Positions 44,500 through 53,414 are shown, counted from the stretch's first letter. The stretch is DNA of 64,000 nucleotides from JBFMFR01 sp040752025 (GCA_040752025.1 JBFMFR010000037.1:9772-73771); one strand, 5' to 3'. A program made the numbers and translations. The notes: generated from the sequence alone by a model not told the origin.

Positions 44500-44992
44500 C
44501 CTCAGACTTTTGGGCCGGTTCACTGGCACGACTTAACTCATCCAACAGATGCAGCAGTTCCTGGTTGGAAGGGATGTCGCTCATCGATTTGCCGTAATGC
44601 ACGTAGCGCGCCAGGCCTTGCTTATCAATCACTACCTGGGCGGGCATACGCCCAAGCTTGAACAGGTTGACTTCCTGGCCGTAGCGTTTGAGCACAGTAT
44701 GATGAGGATCGGGCAGACCGATGAAGGGCAAATTATTTTCAGCCCAGTACTCCTGGAACTGACGTGGGCCCTCGGGCCCGACAACAATCACCTCGGCCTC
44801 TCGCTCGACAAATTCAGAATAGTCCTGGCGCAACTGCGCCATATGCCGCTGGCAGAAGGGTCAGGTAAAGCCGCGGTTGAAGACCAGCACAATATTCTTG
44901 TGACCCTGGAAATCCGACAGGCGCACAGTTTCGCCTCGAAAACTTTCCAGAATGAACTCCGGTGCCAAAGCGTTTATGGCTACTTGTGACAT
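44480..44992 (-). CDS. Selenocysteine-containing peroxiredoxin-like protein (in-frame TGA)
   Basis: The start at 44992 (MSQVAINALAPEF) has GGAGG eight bases upstream. The text is that of the peroxiredoxin/redoxin fold: APEFILESF, VRLSDFQGHKNIVLVFNRGFT, then TGA at 44863-44861, then PFCQRHMAQLRQDY, VIVVGPEGP, GRMPAQVVIDKQG, MSDIPSNQE. Family members have Cys at the TGA position (GFTC or GFWC-PFC), where it is the peroxidatic residue. Read as selenocysteine the site is U44-P-F-C47, a Sec-x-x-Cys motif, and the protein has 170 residues, the full family length. No other stop or frameshift interrupts it, and a SECIS-like hairpin follows the TGA. The alternative is a nonsense mutation from TGC or TGT. 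Confidence 0.8.
44826..44841 (-). promoter_or_regulatory. Candidate bacterial SECIS element
   Basis: On the minus strand TGGCGC-AGTT-GCGCCA forms a perfect 6-bp stem with a 4-base loop inside the coding region. The loop begins 25 bases after the TGA, within the 16-37 base window known for bacterial SECIS elements, and has G among its first two loop bases, as SelB recognition needs. The sequence is also constrained as codons for MAQLRQ, so conservation would be the test. Confidence 0.55.
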
Positions 44993-44993
44993 A

Positions 44994-45155
44994 TTATCTC
45001 CCTCCGACTCGAACCACCGAACCCTGCGTTTGAGAGGCCAGCACAACTTTTGCCCCTGCATCCAGGTAAGACTGAGCGATGGCCAAACCGAAGCCACGCG
45101 TACCACTCGTGATGACTGCAATCTTACCCTGCAAGGTGTTCACATCTCTCTCCAT
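44994..45155 (-). pseudogene. Short-chain dehydrogenase N-terminal stub
   Basis: The frame starting near 45155 reads MERDVNTLQGKIAVITSG, then TRGFGLAIAQSYLDAGAKVV: the first strand and glycine loop of a classical SDR. It stops after about 53 residues (VRVGGR, then TAA at 44996), where an SDR should have some 250. The stop lies one base before the ATG of the selenoprotein gene, so the stub serves as a coupled leader. It looks like the remains of a gene deleted between its first strand and the next ribosome site. Confidence 0.65.
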
Positions 45156-45162
45156 AGAGATC

Positions 45163-45191
45163 ATTTTAATATATTGTATAGTTTTTGTCAA
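45163..45191 (-). promoter_or_regulatory. Consensus promoter for the SDR stub and selenoprotein genes
   Basis: On the minus strand TTGACA (45191-45186) and TAAAAT (45168-45163) are separated by exactly 17 bases. The predicted start of transcription falls near 45156, at or next to the first possible start codon (45155), so the stub might be translated leaderless. The transcript runs into the peroxiredoxin gene 160 bases later. Confidence 0.65.
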
Positions 45192-45337
45192 TGTTTTAAG
45201 CCGAAGGCGACCTGAGCAGTTCGACTTTGGGCACGCTGTCGCAATGCGTTCACCTGTTCGGGGCCAAGCGGCTCGGTGACCATGAGGGGAAAGCCGGGCT
45301 GCCAGCCATGAGAGATTGTATCATGCCCTGCAACAGA

Positions 45338-46531
45338 TCAGAACTCGCCCGCCATCGAACCAGCATAGCCGGTGAGTTCGACATAACCATCCCCCTGGAC
45401 AGGTTGCCCCGAGCGGCTGCCCTGAACGTGCACGCAGCCTTCCCAATAAGCATAAGATACATCCAGTTCCTGGTCTGCCAGGTAAGGCTCGATGCGCAAG
45501 TCTAAACCGACTACTGGAACACTCAAGCGCCAACTGGCAGGATAGCTAGCCTGAGTACGTGGGCTTTTCCAGTTTGAAAGCACTTCAATCTCGAAGTCCT
45601 GGCGGCTCAGGTGTTGCAGGCTGCCATCTGGAGCAACCAGGGCGCCACTGGAAAATGGATCGATACTGCCATCCGCTTTGCGAATCTGGAAAACCATCAA
45701 CTCGCTGCCATCGTCGAGCTGGATCGAAAACCAGTCCCACCCTATCTGATCCGACGCCAGGACGCTGGTGCTAAATTCGTGATCCATCCAACTCTGCCCC
45801 TCAACTGCCCAACGACTGCCATTGTGCTGGAGAGTACCCGATGACACCAGGCGCGTCAAGCTATAGTAGAACGAAGCCTGACCGGACTCTGGGCCTTTAC
45901 GGCTGTAACCGTGATCACCCTGCAAGATCGGGCCCTTGTTATCAACGAGTGTTATGTCCAACAGGGTGCCAGCCTGAGCGGCATACAATCGGTAGATACC
46001 TGGTTCAAGCATTTCAACACGCCAATCTTCCAACCAGACCTGGAAAGGGTCTGCCTGCGCGCCAGCCAGCCCAGCCGCGCCACGCGCCAGCCGTTCGAAA
46101 GCCTGGTAACGCTGGTCATCTACGTCCGTCAGGGCGAAATGTGCCATGTAAGCCTGGCTGGTTCCCCAGGCAGACTGGCGCTGGGCTATAAGCGCTGGCG
46201 GCAGCAAAGCCCGGCGGAAGAAGGTTAACTGGTAACCGAAATGACGGCCATCAGCACTACTTAGATTGCCGGTGAAATACCACCACTCAGTTTGAAAATC
46301 GTTATGCGGGCCATGGTCAGCAGGGAAACTTAAGGTGCGTGGACCCTCGGCGCGCTGGAAACCAGATAGATGCGCGGGCTTTGCCTGCGGAACCAGCCGC
46401 GCCTGCACCTGTTCCTGCTGGCGGCCTCCAACCAGCCCCAGGCAGGCGCTCAGGCCTGCCAATGATACGCTTCCCAGAATCAGCCAGGTCACAACCCTGG
46501 CCTGCAACCCTCGACTCTTAGAAATCCACAT
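45338..46531 (-). CDS. Lipocalin-like secreted lipoprotein (AttH/CrtC-like)
   Basis: The start at 46531 has GAGGA six bases upstream. A lipoprotein signal (LGSVSLAGLSAC) comes first. The mature protein has the two-lobed lipocalin-like fold of the AttH/CrtC superfamily: FPADHGPHNDFQTEWWYFTGNL, YQLTFFRRAL, YMAHFALTDV, DHEFSTSVLASDQIGWDWFS and YWEGCVHVQG. The family includes carotenoid 1,2-hydratase and the AttH subunit of the AttEFGH transporter. Its place right after an FtsX-type permease and near a LolD-type ATPase favours AttH-like transport or lipid handling over carotenoid synthesis. No other carotenoid gene is in view. Confidence 0.85.
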   Translation of the reverse strand: MWISKSRGLQARVVTWLILGSVSLAGLSACLGLVGGRQQEQVQARLVPQAKPAHLSGFQRAEGPRTLSFPADHGPHNDFQTEWWYFTGNLSSADGRHFGYQLTFFRRALLPPALIAQRQSAWGTSQAYMAHFALTDVDDQRYQAFERLARGAAGLAGAQADPFQVWLEDWRVEMLEPGIYRLYAAQAGTLLDITLVDNKGPILQGDHGYSRKGPESGQASFYYSLTRLVSSGTLQHNGSRWAVEGQSWMDHEFSTSVLASDQIGWDWFSIQLDDGSELMVFQIRKADGSIDPFSSGALVAPDGSLQHLSRQDFEIEVLSNWKSPRTQASYPASWRLSVPVVGLDLRIEPYLADQELDVSYAYWEGCVHVQGSRSGQPVQGDGYVELTGYAGSMAGEF

Positions 46532-46540
46532 CCGCATTCC

Positions 46541-49126
46541 TCATTCCGAGCGCAGCGCCTCAGAAGCCAGCATCTTGCCCATGCGCCAGGCGGGATAAAG
46601 CCCTGCCAGCAAAGCTGCCAGGACCGCCACTAACAGAGCCTGGATAAATGGGTCGGGCAAGACCTGCATCTGCAAAGTCCAACCAAATGAACGCCGGTTA
46701 ATGATATATACCAGGATCAGCGCCAGGGTATAGCCGGTGGGCATGGCCAGCAGCCCGGCCACGCCGCCCATCAGGCCCGTTTCCAGCAAAATCAGCGCCC
46801 ACACCTGGCGCACAGTCATCCCCAGGGAGCGCAGGATGCCCAGCTCGCGCTGGCGCTCCAACTCCAGAGAGAGCAGCGCGCTGAGAACACCGATAAACGC
46901 TACCACCGTAGCCAGCAACTGCAAGGCGCTGGTGATCGCAAAGGTACGGTCGAAAACTACCAGCACCTCCTGACGTAAGGCCTGGTTCGGGCGAACCAGC
47001 AAGCGCTGGAGCGGCGCCAGGGCGGTCTGGAGGTTGGAAGATACCTGGTCCACCTGGGCGCCGGGCTGCAAGCGCAGAGCGATGGCGGTTATCTCATCAT
47101 CGTCCCAAAGACGGCGATAGACCGGCAGCGCCATCAGGACCGTGCCCTGGGTGGAAGCGTAATCATAGTAGACACCAGCCACCTGAAAGCTCTGCAAGCC
47201 CTGCTCAGTGTACAAAGCAACACTGCCGCCATGCCGTGGCAGCCCCAGGCGGTTGGCAAACGGCTCCGAGACGAGCACCGCCCCAGCCAGCATGCGCTCC
47301 CAGATCGCATCGGGGGATACATCTGTCGCAATATACAGGCGTTCCTGGCCAACGCTGTAATTATCCGTGGCTGCCACGTGCACTTCGCCCTGGGTCGAAG
47401 CAACCGTTACCGACCGGAGCACATCCACGCGCGCCACGCCAGGCCAGCCGCGCACGAGATCCAGCGCCTGAGCGGAGATCGGGGTGGAGGGAGTTGTCGA
47501 AGTCAGCCCAGGCGCAGAGATGTAGATATCACCCGCCAGGGTCTCTTCTAACCAGGTGATTACCGTACGGCGAAAACTGCCCACCATCAGGCTGACGCCA
47601 ATCGCCACTGACACGGCTACCATCAGCGCCATCACCGCAATCGAAGTGCGGCTGAGTGAACTGGCAACATTGCGAGGCGCCATGCGACCCAGAGTACCCC
47701 AAAACCGGCCAAAGGTTGGCGAAGCCAGGCGCATCAGCAAGCCCGTGGTCACCGGCACCAGCATGGCAAAACCGACTACCAACTCGAAGGTACCCAGGAA
47801 GCTAATGATCAGGGAGCGCCCAGGCAAGATCAAGGTAATCAAACCTAACAAGATCAGGGCCAATCCAACGACCGCCGCCAGGGCAATGGCCCGGCGCGCC
47901 TTGCTCTCCAGGCCCGAGCGAGACAGGGCAGCGCGCGGTGGCACTGAAGCCGCTTCCCAGGCAGGTGGAGCGGCGGTTAGCGAAGTGGCCAGGATGCCAA
48001 GCAAAGCGCCTTTTATCAGGCTGCCCAGGGGAATTTGCACGCCGCGCACGCTGACCACGAAAAACAGATCATTGATTGTCTGGGTGACCAGGCGCACAGC
48101 GCCCTGACCCATCACGATCCCCAGCAAACTGCCCAAGAGAGCGCCCAGAATGCCCACCACCAAGGCCTCACTGAGCACCAGGGCAAAGATTTCTCGGCGA
48201 GTAACTCCCAAGCAGCGCAGTGTGCCGAACAACGAACGGCGCTGCACAACCGAAAACGTAATCGTATTGTAAATGAGGAATAACCCTACCACCAGAGCCA
48301 GCAAGCTCAGGGCGGTCAGGTTAATGCGGAAAGCAGCCGTCATCTGCTCGACTGCGCCGCTGCGCGCCGCCACAGGCTGTAAAAGCACCTCTTCAGGGAG
48401 TAATGCACGCAGGCGCTCCAGCAGTTCAGCAGGAACAGTGCCTGGGACTCCGGACTCAGGCAGAATCAAATCGATGCGGTCCAATCGGCCGAGTCGCCCG
48501 GTCAACTCTTGAGCTGTGGCAATATCCGCCAACACCAAAGAATCCAAAGCGCGGCGGCTGAGGTTATCGGCAGGTTGCAGCAGCCCGACCAGTGTGACGC
48601 GCTGTACACGACCGGCAACTTCCAGATCGATTTGCTGCCCCAGGGATAGGCCGTAACGCTGGGCGAGGTCATTGGAAAGCAAGATAGCGCCCGGTTGAGT
48701 CAGAAAAGCAAGCAGATCACCCACGGCCGGACGGGCTGCGACCGGGCCAGTTCCACCCAGATAGTTTCGAAAAGGCGCATCTGCGAAAGGATCTACACCC
48801 ATGAGCTGCAACGGAAGCTCGCCCAACTGAGGTGAGGCGGCGTAATCGAGAACCAATGGGGCCAGGGGGACGCCCAGGCCTTGCTTGCGCAAGCGCACAT
48901 ACAGAGCTTCATCCAGGCCATTAGGATAGGCACTGATCTGGTGTGTGGCCTTGCCCGCAACAGTCTCTGTACTCAGGTCAAAAGCCCGGCTGGCGCTGGC
49001 ATTCGCCAGGTCCACCGCCACAGCTACTGCCACCCCCAGGGTGATGCCAAGGATCATCAAGACAGACTGCCAGGGGTGGCGCAGTAGATAGCGCCACCCC
49101 ATGTTCAACAGGGTTCTACGACTCAT
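46541..49126 (-). CDS. FtsX-type ABC transporter permease (two FtsX domains)
   Basis: The 861-residue protein (ATG 49126) has a membrane helix after MGWRYLLRHPWQSVLM, a large periplasmic loop to about residue 260, three helices, another helix pair near 420-460, and a second periplasmic loop and helices at the end, ending LYPAWRMGKML. FtsX motifs are RSLFGTLRCLGVTRREIFALV and RELGILRSLGMTVRQVW, one in each half. This is the duplicated MacB/LolCE-like permease layout. The matching ATPase lies two genes upstream on the same strand (50310). The cargo may be a lipid or lipoprotein. Confidence 0.9.
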   Translation of the reverse strand: MSRRTLLNMGWRYLLRHPWQSVLMILGITLGVAVAVAVDLANASASRAFDLSTETVAGKATHQISAYPNGLDEALYVRLRKQGLGVPLAPLVLDYAASPQLGELPLQLMGVDPFADAPFRNYLGGTGPVAARPAVGDLLAFLTQPGAILLSNDLAQRYGLSLGQQIDLEVAGRVQRVTLVGLLQPADNLSRRALDSLVLADIATAQELTGRLGRLDRIDLILPESGVPGTVPAELLERLRALLPEEVLLQPVAARSGAVEQMTAAFRINLTALSLLALVVGLFLIYNTITFSVVQRRSLFGTLRCLGVTRREIFALVLSEALVVGILGALLGSLLGIVMGQGAVRLVTQTINDLFFVVSVRGVQIPLGSLIKGALLGILATSLTAAPPAWEAASVPPRAALSRSGLESKARRAIALAAVVGLALILLGLITLILPGRSLIISFLGTFELVVGFAMLVPVTTGLLMRLASPTFGRFWGTLGRMAPRNVASSLSRTSIAVMALMVAVSVAIGVSLMVGSFRRTVITWLEETLAGDIYISAPGLTSTTPSTPISAQALDLVRGWPGVARVDVLRSVTVASTQGEVHVAATDNYSVGQERLYIATDVSPDAIWERMLAGAVLVSEPFANRLGLPRHGGSVALYTEQGLQSFQVAGVYYDYASTQGTVLMALPVYRRLWDDDEITAIALRLQPGAQVDQVSSNLQTALAPLQRLLVRPNQALRQEVLVVFDRTFAITSALQLLATVVAFIGVLSALLSLELERQRELGILRSLGMTVRQVWALILLETGLMGGVAGLLAMPTGYTLALILVYIINRRSFGWTLQMQVLPDPFIQALLVAVLAALLAGLYPAWRMGKMLASEALRSE

Positions 49127-49138
49127 CAAAAAATGGGA

Positions 49139-50266
49139 CTACAACGATTTCCTGAACACCCGGTGGTTCTTATAGGCTTTACCGCCTACGTTTTCCAGAT
49201 CATGACGCATCTGTACCGCCGTCTCGGCGACTTGCGTCAGGTCAGCGTGCTCGAAATTAAATTCACGCACGGTTTTCTCCATCTCCGAATACATCAAGGC
49301 ATTGCCGCCCCGCCCATGGAACTCGGGTAAGATGCCTGTACCATTCAAGGCCACCCATTTGGTACGGCGCATCTCTAAGAGAAGGTCCACGATGCCAAAG
49401 GGGAATATCTGGCCCTTGCAGCGTTGGATTGCAGCGGAAACATCCGGGAAGGCGAACAGAAAACCGACTACATCATCTTTGTGCGTGATGATTTTGAACA
49501 ACTGCGGGTTAGCAATGGTGATGATGTTATCAACGACGAAGTCGATCTCACGCTGAGTAAGCGGATAATATTCCCAATTATTGACAAAGGCCTGGTTATA
49601 GGCTTTGCCGATACGCCCCGCCCAACTGATCAGTTCGCGTTTATTTTTGAAGCGTTGCACACCCAGCGTACCGCGCTCCTGCACGCGCTCAGCGATGCGA
49701 TGAATGCGCTCAGGAAGATGGAAAGATTCCGCGCTGAGGTAACACGAGACAAAATCGACCTCTTTCTCAAAGCCCATCGCTTCGAGCAAGCGCGGCAAAT
49801 AAGGGCGGTTGTAGTTCATCATCGTCATCATCTGGCGATGCTCGAAACCTTCCACCAGCAAACCATAACCATCCAAAGGGCCCAGGCCTTTGGGCCCGAC
49901 CAGCGTATCGAGGCCGCGCTGGTGAGCCCATTCATAAGCTCTGGCGAACAGGGCATTGGCAGTTTCCGGATCTTCTTCGCACTCAAAGAAATAGAACTGC
50001 GCCTTACGAACATCGTGATATTTATTGAAAGGAAGGTTCTCCATGACCGCCAGACGCCCAACATCTTTGCCGTCGCGCACAGCGATAAAGAACTCGCCAT
50101 CGGAATGTTCATAGAAGGGATGTTTCTGGCGGTTGAGCATGGTTTCCACATCGATCAATATGGGTGGAACCCATTGAGGAACATCTGTATAGAACTGGAA
50201 AGGGATGCGCGTAAAACGGCGCACCTGGGCCTTCAAACTGGTGTCGATTTTTTCTATGGTAAGCAT
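49139..50266 (-). CDS. GNAT-superfamily protein (YghO-like)
   Basis: The start at 50266 has GGAGG six bases upstream; the longer frame to 50341 overlaps the ATPase gene. The 375-residue product begins MLTIEKIDTSLKAQVRRF and contains an acyl-CoA-binding-like block: FIAVRDGKDVGRLAVMENL, GPKGLGPLDGYGLLV and VALNGTGILPEFHGRGGNALMY. Proteins of this type are annotated as GNAT-like, function unknown. It sits between the transporter ATPase and permease genes, so it is presumably co-expressed. Confidence 0.78.
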   Translation of the reverse strand: MLTIEKIDTSLKAQVRRFTRIPFQFYTDVPQWVPPILIDVETMLNRQKHPFYEHSDGEFFIAVRDGKDVGRLAVMENLPFNKYHDVRKAQFYFFECEEDPETANALFARAYEWAHQRGLDTLVGPKGLGPLDGYGLLVEGFEHRQMMTMMNYNRPYLPRLLEAMGFEKEVDFVSCYLSAESFHLPERIHRIAERVQERGTLGVQRFKNKRELISWAGRIGKAYNQAFVNNWEYYPLTQREIDFVVDNIITIANPQLFKIITHKDDVVGFLFAFPDVSAAIQRCKGQIFPFGIVDLLLEMRRTKWVALNGTGILPEFHGRGGNALMYSEMEKTVREFNFEHADLTQVAETAVQMRHDLENVGGKAYKNHRVFRKSL

Positions 50267-50309
50267 ATTTCCTCCGTGAATACAATAACACCGTGGTTTG
50301 TTCCAGGTT

Positions 50310-51032
50310 TCACACCCGGAAGCGTTCTTCTTTCCCGGCAACTAATTTGCCTTCTCGCAAATAGAGCAAGCGATCCGCACAGCGAGCCGCTTCCTGGCTA
50401 TGCGTGACCATGATCATATTCTTGCCCGCCTGGCGCGTCAGGCGATCGAGTAAATCCAATACCTGCTCACCGGTTTCTCCATCGAGGTTGCCCGTGGGTT
50501 CATCCGCCAGCACCAAAACAGGGTCATTGACCAGGGCCCGCGCGATGGCGACACGCTGTTGTTCCCCTCCAGATAAACGATCGGGGAAAGTGTGCAGGCG
50601 ATCCAGCAAGCCTACCGCCTCCAAAAGCGGCTCTGCCAGCAAACGCGCCTGATGGGGCGTCCTGCCACTTAATTCAGCCGGTAGGATAACGTTCTCGAGC
50701 ACCGTCAAGGTCGGGATCAAATTAAAGAACTGAAAGATAAAGCCGATTTTGTGCCGGCGAAACAAGGTGCGCTGGCGGTCATCCAGGGCGGTTAAATCCT
50801 GTCCGTCCAGCCAGACACGGCCTTGATCTACCTGGTCGATACCACTGATCAGGTTGAGCAGGGTGCTCTTGCCGCTGCCGCTTTTGCCCAGGATGGCGAC
50901 CAGTTCTCCTTCGGCAAAACTGGCGTTGGCGCCTTGTAAAACGACGCGAGCCTGACCGCCTTCCTGGTAGCTCTTGCTTAGATTTTCCAGGCGAATAAAA
51001 TTCGAGACATTAGGGGCAACGCTGGCTGGCAT
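50310..51032 (-). CDS. ABC transporter ATP-binding protein (LolD/MacB-like)
   Basis: The start at 51032 (MPASVAP) has GAGGAA just upstream. The ATPase carries Walker A LGKSGSGKSTLLNLI, the signature LSGGEQQRVAIARAL and Walker B VLVLADEPTGNLDGET, with the H-loop MVTHSQEAARC. LADEPTGNLD is typical of the LolD/MacB/FtsE branch, which works with FtsX-type permeases. It is the partner of the permease at 46541, with which it shares the operon. Confidence 0.93.
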   Translation of the reverse strand: MPASVAPNVSNFIRLENLSKSYQEGGQARVVLQGANASFAEGELVAILGKSGSGKSTLLNLISGIDQVDQGRVWLDGQDLTALDDRQRTLFRRHKIGFIFQFFNLIPTLTVLENVILPAELSGRTPHQARLLAEPLLEAVGLLDRLHTFPDRLSGGEQQRVAIARALVNDPVLVLADEPTGNLDGETGEQVLDLLDRLTRQAGKNMIMVTHSQEAARCADRLLYLREGKLVAGKEERFRV

Positions 51033-51042
51033 GGATGATTCC

Positions 51043-52473
51043 TCAACCCCTGGCCGCGGTATAGGCCTTGAGAGCGCGCTGGCGCGCCTCTTGATGATCA
51101 ACCAGCGGGGCTGGATAATCCACGCCGATCACACAACCCAGGGAGCGCTGTAGCTCAACCGGCATTTCCCAAGGCGCGTGGATATATGCCTCCGGCACAG
51201 GCGCCAGTTCGGGCAGCCAGCGCCGGATGAAAACCGCCTGGGGATCGTGCTTGCGGCTCTGGATGATCGGGTTGAAGATACGGAAATAGGGAGCTGCATC
51301 CGTACCGGTGCCAGCCACCCACTGCCAGCCGCCGTTGTTGGCAGCCGGGTCGCCATCGATGAGATGCTGCATAAACCAGCGCTCTCCCCAACGCCAATCG
51401 ATGAGCAGATCCTTGGTCAGGAAGGAGGCAACCAGCATGCGGGCGCGATTATGCATCCAACCCGTGTGAAGCAACTGGCGCATGGCAGCATCGATAATTG
51501 GATAGCCGGTTTGCCCCTGGCACCAGGCCTGAAAATACGCCTGGTTGTTCTCCCAGGGCACATGTGGCAATCGGAAGTTTTCACGGCGCACCCTGGGAAA
51601 GTGATAAAGAATGTGAAAATAAAAATCCCGCCAGATCAGCTCGTTGAGCCAGGTTTCTGCGCCCTGGCGAGCTTCAGGAGAGGGCGCTGCCTGAATGGCC
51701 TGCAAGGCAGCGGTCACCGCCTGGCGAGCAGAAAGCATGCCAAAACGCAGGTATGGCGAAAGCTGGGAGGTTCCATCCAAATCCAAACGATCCCTCCCAG
51801 ATGTATAGCGATAGATGCGTGGGAGAGCGTCCGGTGAACCTTCACGAAACGCCTGGCTAAAATTCCTCAAGCAACGCAAAGCTTCCATCTCGCCGGGAGG
51901 AAAGATCTGCGCCACAGCCAGTCCAGATGCTTCCGTAAAGGCTACACTCTCAAGTCCGGCTGGTACAGGGACACGCTGCGGGCTCGTAAACGTGGTGTCC
52001 GCCCGCAAGCCGGGCAGGGCTTTCCAGGCCTTGCTGAAGGGAGTGAACACCGAATACGGCTGGCCTTGTGCCGTGAGCACACTGCCCGGAGGGCGAAAGG
52101 CAGGGCTGTCCACCCAATGCAGCGGCAAGTGCGCCGATATGCGCCCATCGCGTCGGCTGGCGTAAGGGGAATAATCCGGCTCGGCGTAGATCGCCTGTGC
52201 GCCGCTCTCCGCCACCAAGCGAGTCAGCTCGACGAGTGGATCTCCACGGCGGAGCACCAGATAACCTCCCCGCTGGCGCAGGCGCTCATCCAAGTTGTGC
52301 AAACCAGCCCAGAGAAATGCCAGCCGTTTCTCGCCGGCATAAGGCGAATAAAGCAAACCGGGATCGATCACAAAAACCGGGATGACCTGTGCCGCGGCAG
52401 CCAGGGCACTGTCCAGGGCCTGGTTATCGGTCAGGCGCAGGTCGCGCCGCGCCCACCAAATGGCACGCTTCAT
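51043..52473 (-). CDS. phrB: Deoxyribodipyrimidine photolyase
   Basis: The 476-residue protein is a CPD photolyase of class I: AIWWARRDLRLTDNQAL at the front, the FAD site TSQLSPYLRFGMLS, LHTGWMHNRARMLVASFLTKD and WQWVAGTGTDAAPYFRIFNP near the end. It repairs UV-made pyrimidine dimers using light energy absorbed by FAD. The conserved tryptophans of the electron-transfer chain are present in RDF/WRWGERWF and WQWV contexts. It lies 10 bp before the ATPase gene and overlaps the aldo/keto reductase gene by 4 bp. Control by the divergent CarH-like regulator is likely. Confidence 0.95.
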   Translation of the reverse strand: MKRAIWWARRDLRLTDNQALDSALAAAAQVIPVFVIDPGLLYSPYAGEKRLAFLWAGLHNLDERLRQRGGYLVLRRGDPLVELTRLVAESGAQAIYAEPDYSPYASRRDGRISAHLPLHWVDSPAFRPPGSVLTAQGQPYSVFTPFSKAWKALPGLRADTTFTSPQRVPVPAGLESVAFTEASGLAVAQIFPPGEMEALRCLRNFSQAFREGSPDALPRIYRYTSGRDRLDLDGTSQLSPYLRFGMLSARQAVTAALQAIQAAPSPEARQGAETWLNELIWRDFYFHILYHFPRVRRENFRLPHVPWENNQAYFQAWCQGQTGYPIIDAAMRQLLHTGWMHNRARMLVASFLTKDLLIDWRWGERWFMQHLIDGDPAANNGGWQWVAGTGTDAAPYFRIFNPIIQSRKHDPQAVFIRRWLPELAPVPEAYIHAPWEMPVELQRSLGCVIGVDYPAPLVDHQEARQRALKAYTAARG

Positions 52474-53414
52474 ACCAGTTTAGCGCTGACTTCATCCAGT
52501 TCGGCAACCTGGGCATCGGTCAAACGCCAACTCAGGGCCCCAGCATTATCTTGCGCCTGGCGCGCGTTCTTCGCTCCAGGAATAGGAAGGGTATCCTTGC
52601 ACAGGCACCAATTCAAAGCTACCTGGGCAAGCGTCGCGCCATCATGCTGGCGGCTGATCTCACGCATCAAACGAAGCAAGGGTTGAATGTTCTCCAACAG
52701 CGCCCGATTATACTTCCGGCCTCGCAAACCTGGAGCCGGCTTTTCCGGCGTGTATTTGCCCGAAAGCATCCCTTTGGCCAGAGGGCTATACGCAATGACC
52801 GTAATCCCCAATTCCTGGCAGGCTTTCAGGAGCCCATCCATCTCTACTTTGCGATCCAACAAGCTGTATTCAACCTGGTTGGAGGCCAGCGGGACACCAC
52901 GCTTGGCCAGGGTGGCATAGGCGCGCCGCATTTGTTCTTCGTTATAATTTGAGACACCTACAGCTCTCGCCAATCCTGCCTCAACCACATCAGCCAGCGC
53001 GTCCGCCCAGGTTTCAATCGGAACAGGTGGGAAGGGCCAGTGAATCTGGTACAGGTCCACACGCTCCAGGTTGAGGCGTTCCAGGCTGTTGCGCAGCGCA
53101 TGCTTCAATGCCCCCTTGGTAAAGCGCCAGGGGAAAGGGAAAAACTTGGTCGCCACGATCAGTGGTTCGGGAGAATCCGGTAAAAACATGCCCACGAAAC
53201 GCTCCGAGCGACCCATGCCATAGACTTCAGCCGTATCGATGAAATTGATCCCGGCAGCCAGGCTGACATCATAGGCGGCGCGGATATCATCCTCTGTGTA
53301 ACCACGTCCATACCCCCACATGGTACGATCTCCCCAGGACCAGGCGCCCAAACCCATCGGGCTAACCTGGATGCCCGTCTTCCCCAGCGCGATGTTTTCA
53401 AATTGTGCGGTCAC
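52470..53414 (-). CDS. Aldo/keto reductase
   Basis: The 314-residue protein has the AKR active site: catalytic Asp and Tyr in NFIDTAEVYGMGRSE, Lys in VATKFFPFPW and His in LYQIHWPFPPV. Near the end SWRLTDAQVAELD and the NADPH-binding IPGAKNARQAQDN complete the family picture. It reduces an aldehyde or ketone with NADPH. Its start lies 32 bases after the SDR gene and its end overlaps photolyase by four bases (ATGA). A role in removing photo-oxidation products would fit the context. Confidence 0.92.
   Translation of the reverse strand: MTAQFENIALGKTGIQVSPMGLGAWSWGDRTMWGYGRGYTEDDIRAAYDVSLAAGINFIDTAEVYGMGRSERFVGMFLPDSPEPLIVATKFFPFPWRFTKGALKHALRNSLERLNLERVDLYQIHWPFPPVPIETWADALADVVEAGLARAVGVSNYNEEQMRRAYATLAKRGVPLASNQVEYSLLDRKVEMDGLLKACQELGITVIAYSPLAKGMLSGKYTPEKPAPGLRGRKYNRALLENIQPLLRLMREISRQHDGATLAQVALNWCLCKDTLPIPGAKNARQAQDNAGALSWRLTDAQVAELDEVSAKLV

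Noticed and set aside
45192..45340. The TGA ending the AttH-like gene as a second selenocysteine codon
   Set aside because: The frame stays open for about 49 codons after it, but that text matches nothing, the AttH fold is already complete, and no hairpin or redox motif is present. The stretch otherwise holds only a possible 31-residue frame of low merit.
45338..46531. Calling the lipocalin-like protein a carotenoid 1,2-hydratase
   Set aside because: It is in the right superfamily, but the neighbours are an FtsX permease and LolD ATPase and no carotenoid gene is present, so AttH-like is the safer name.
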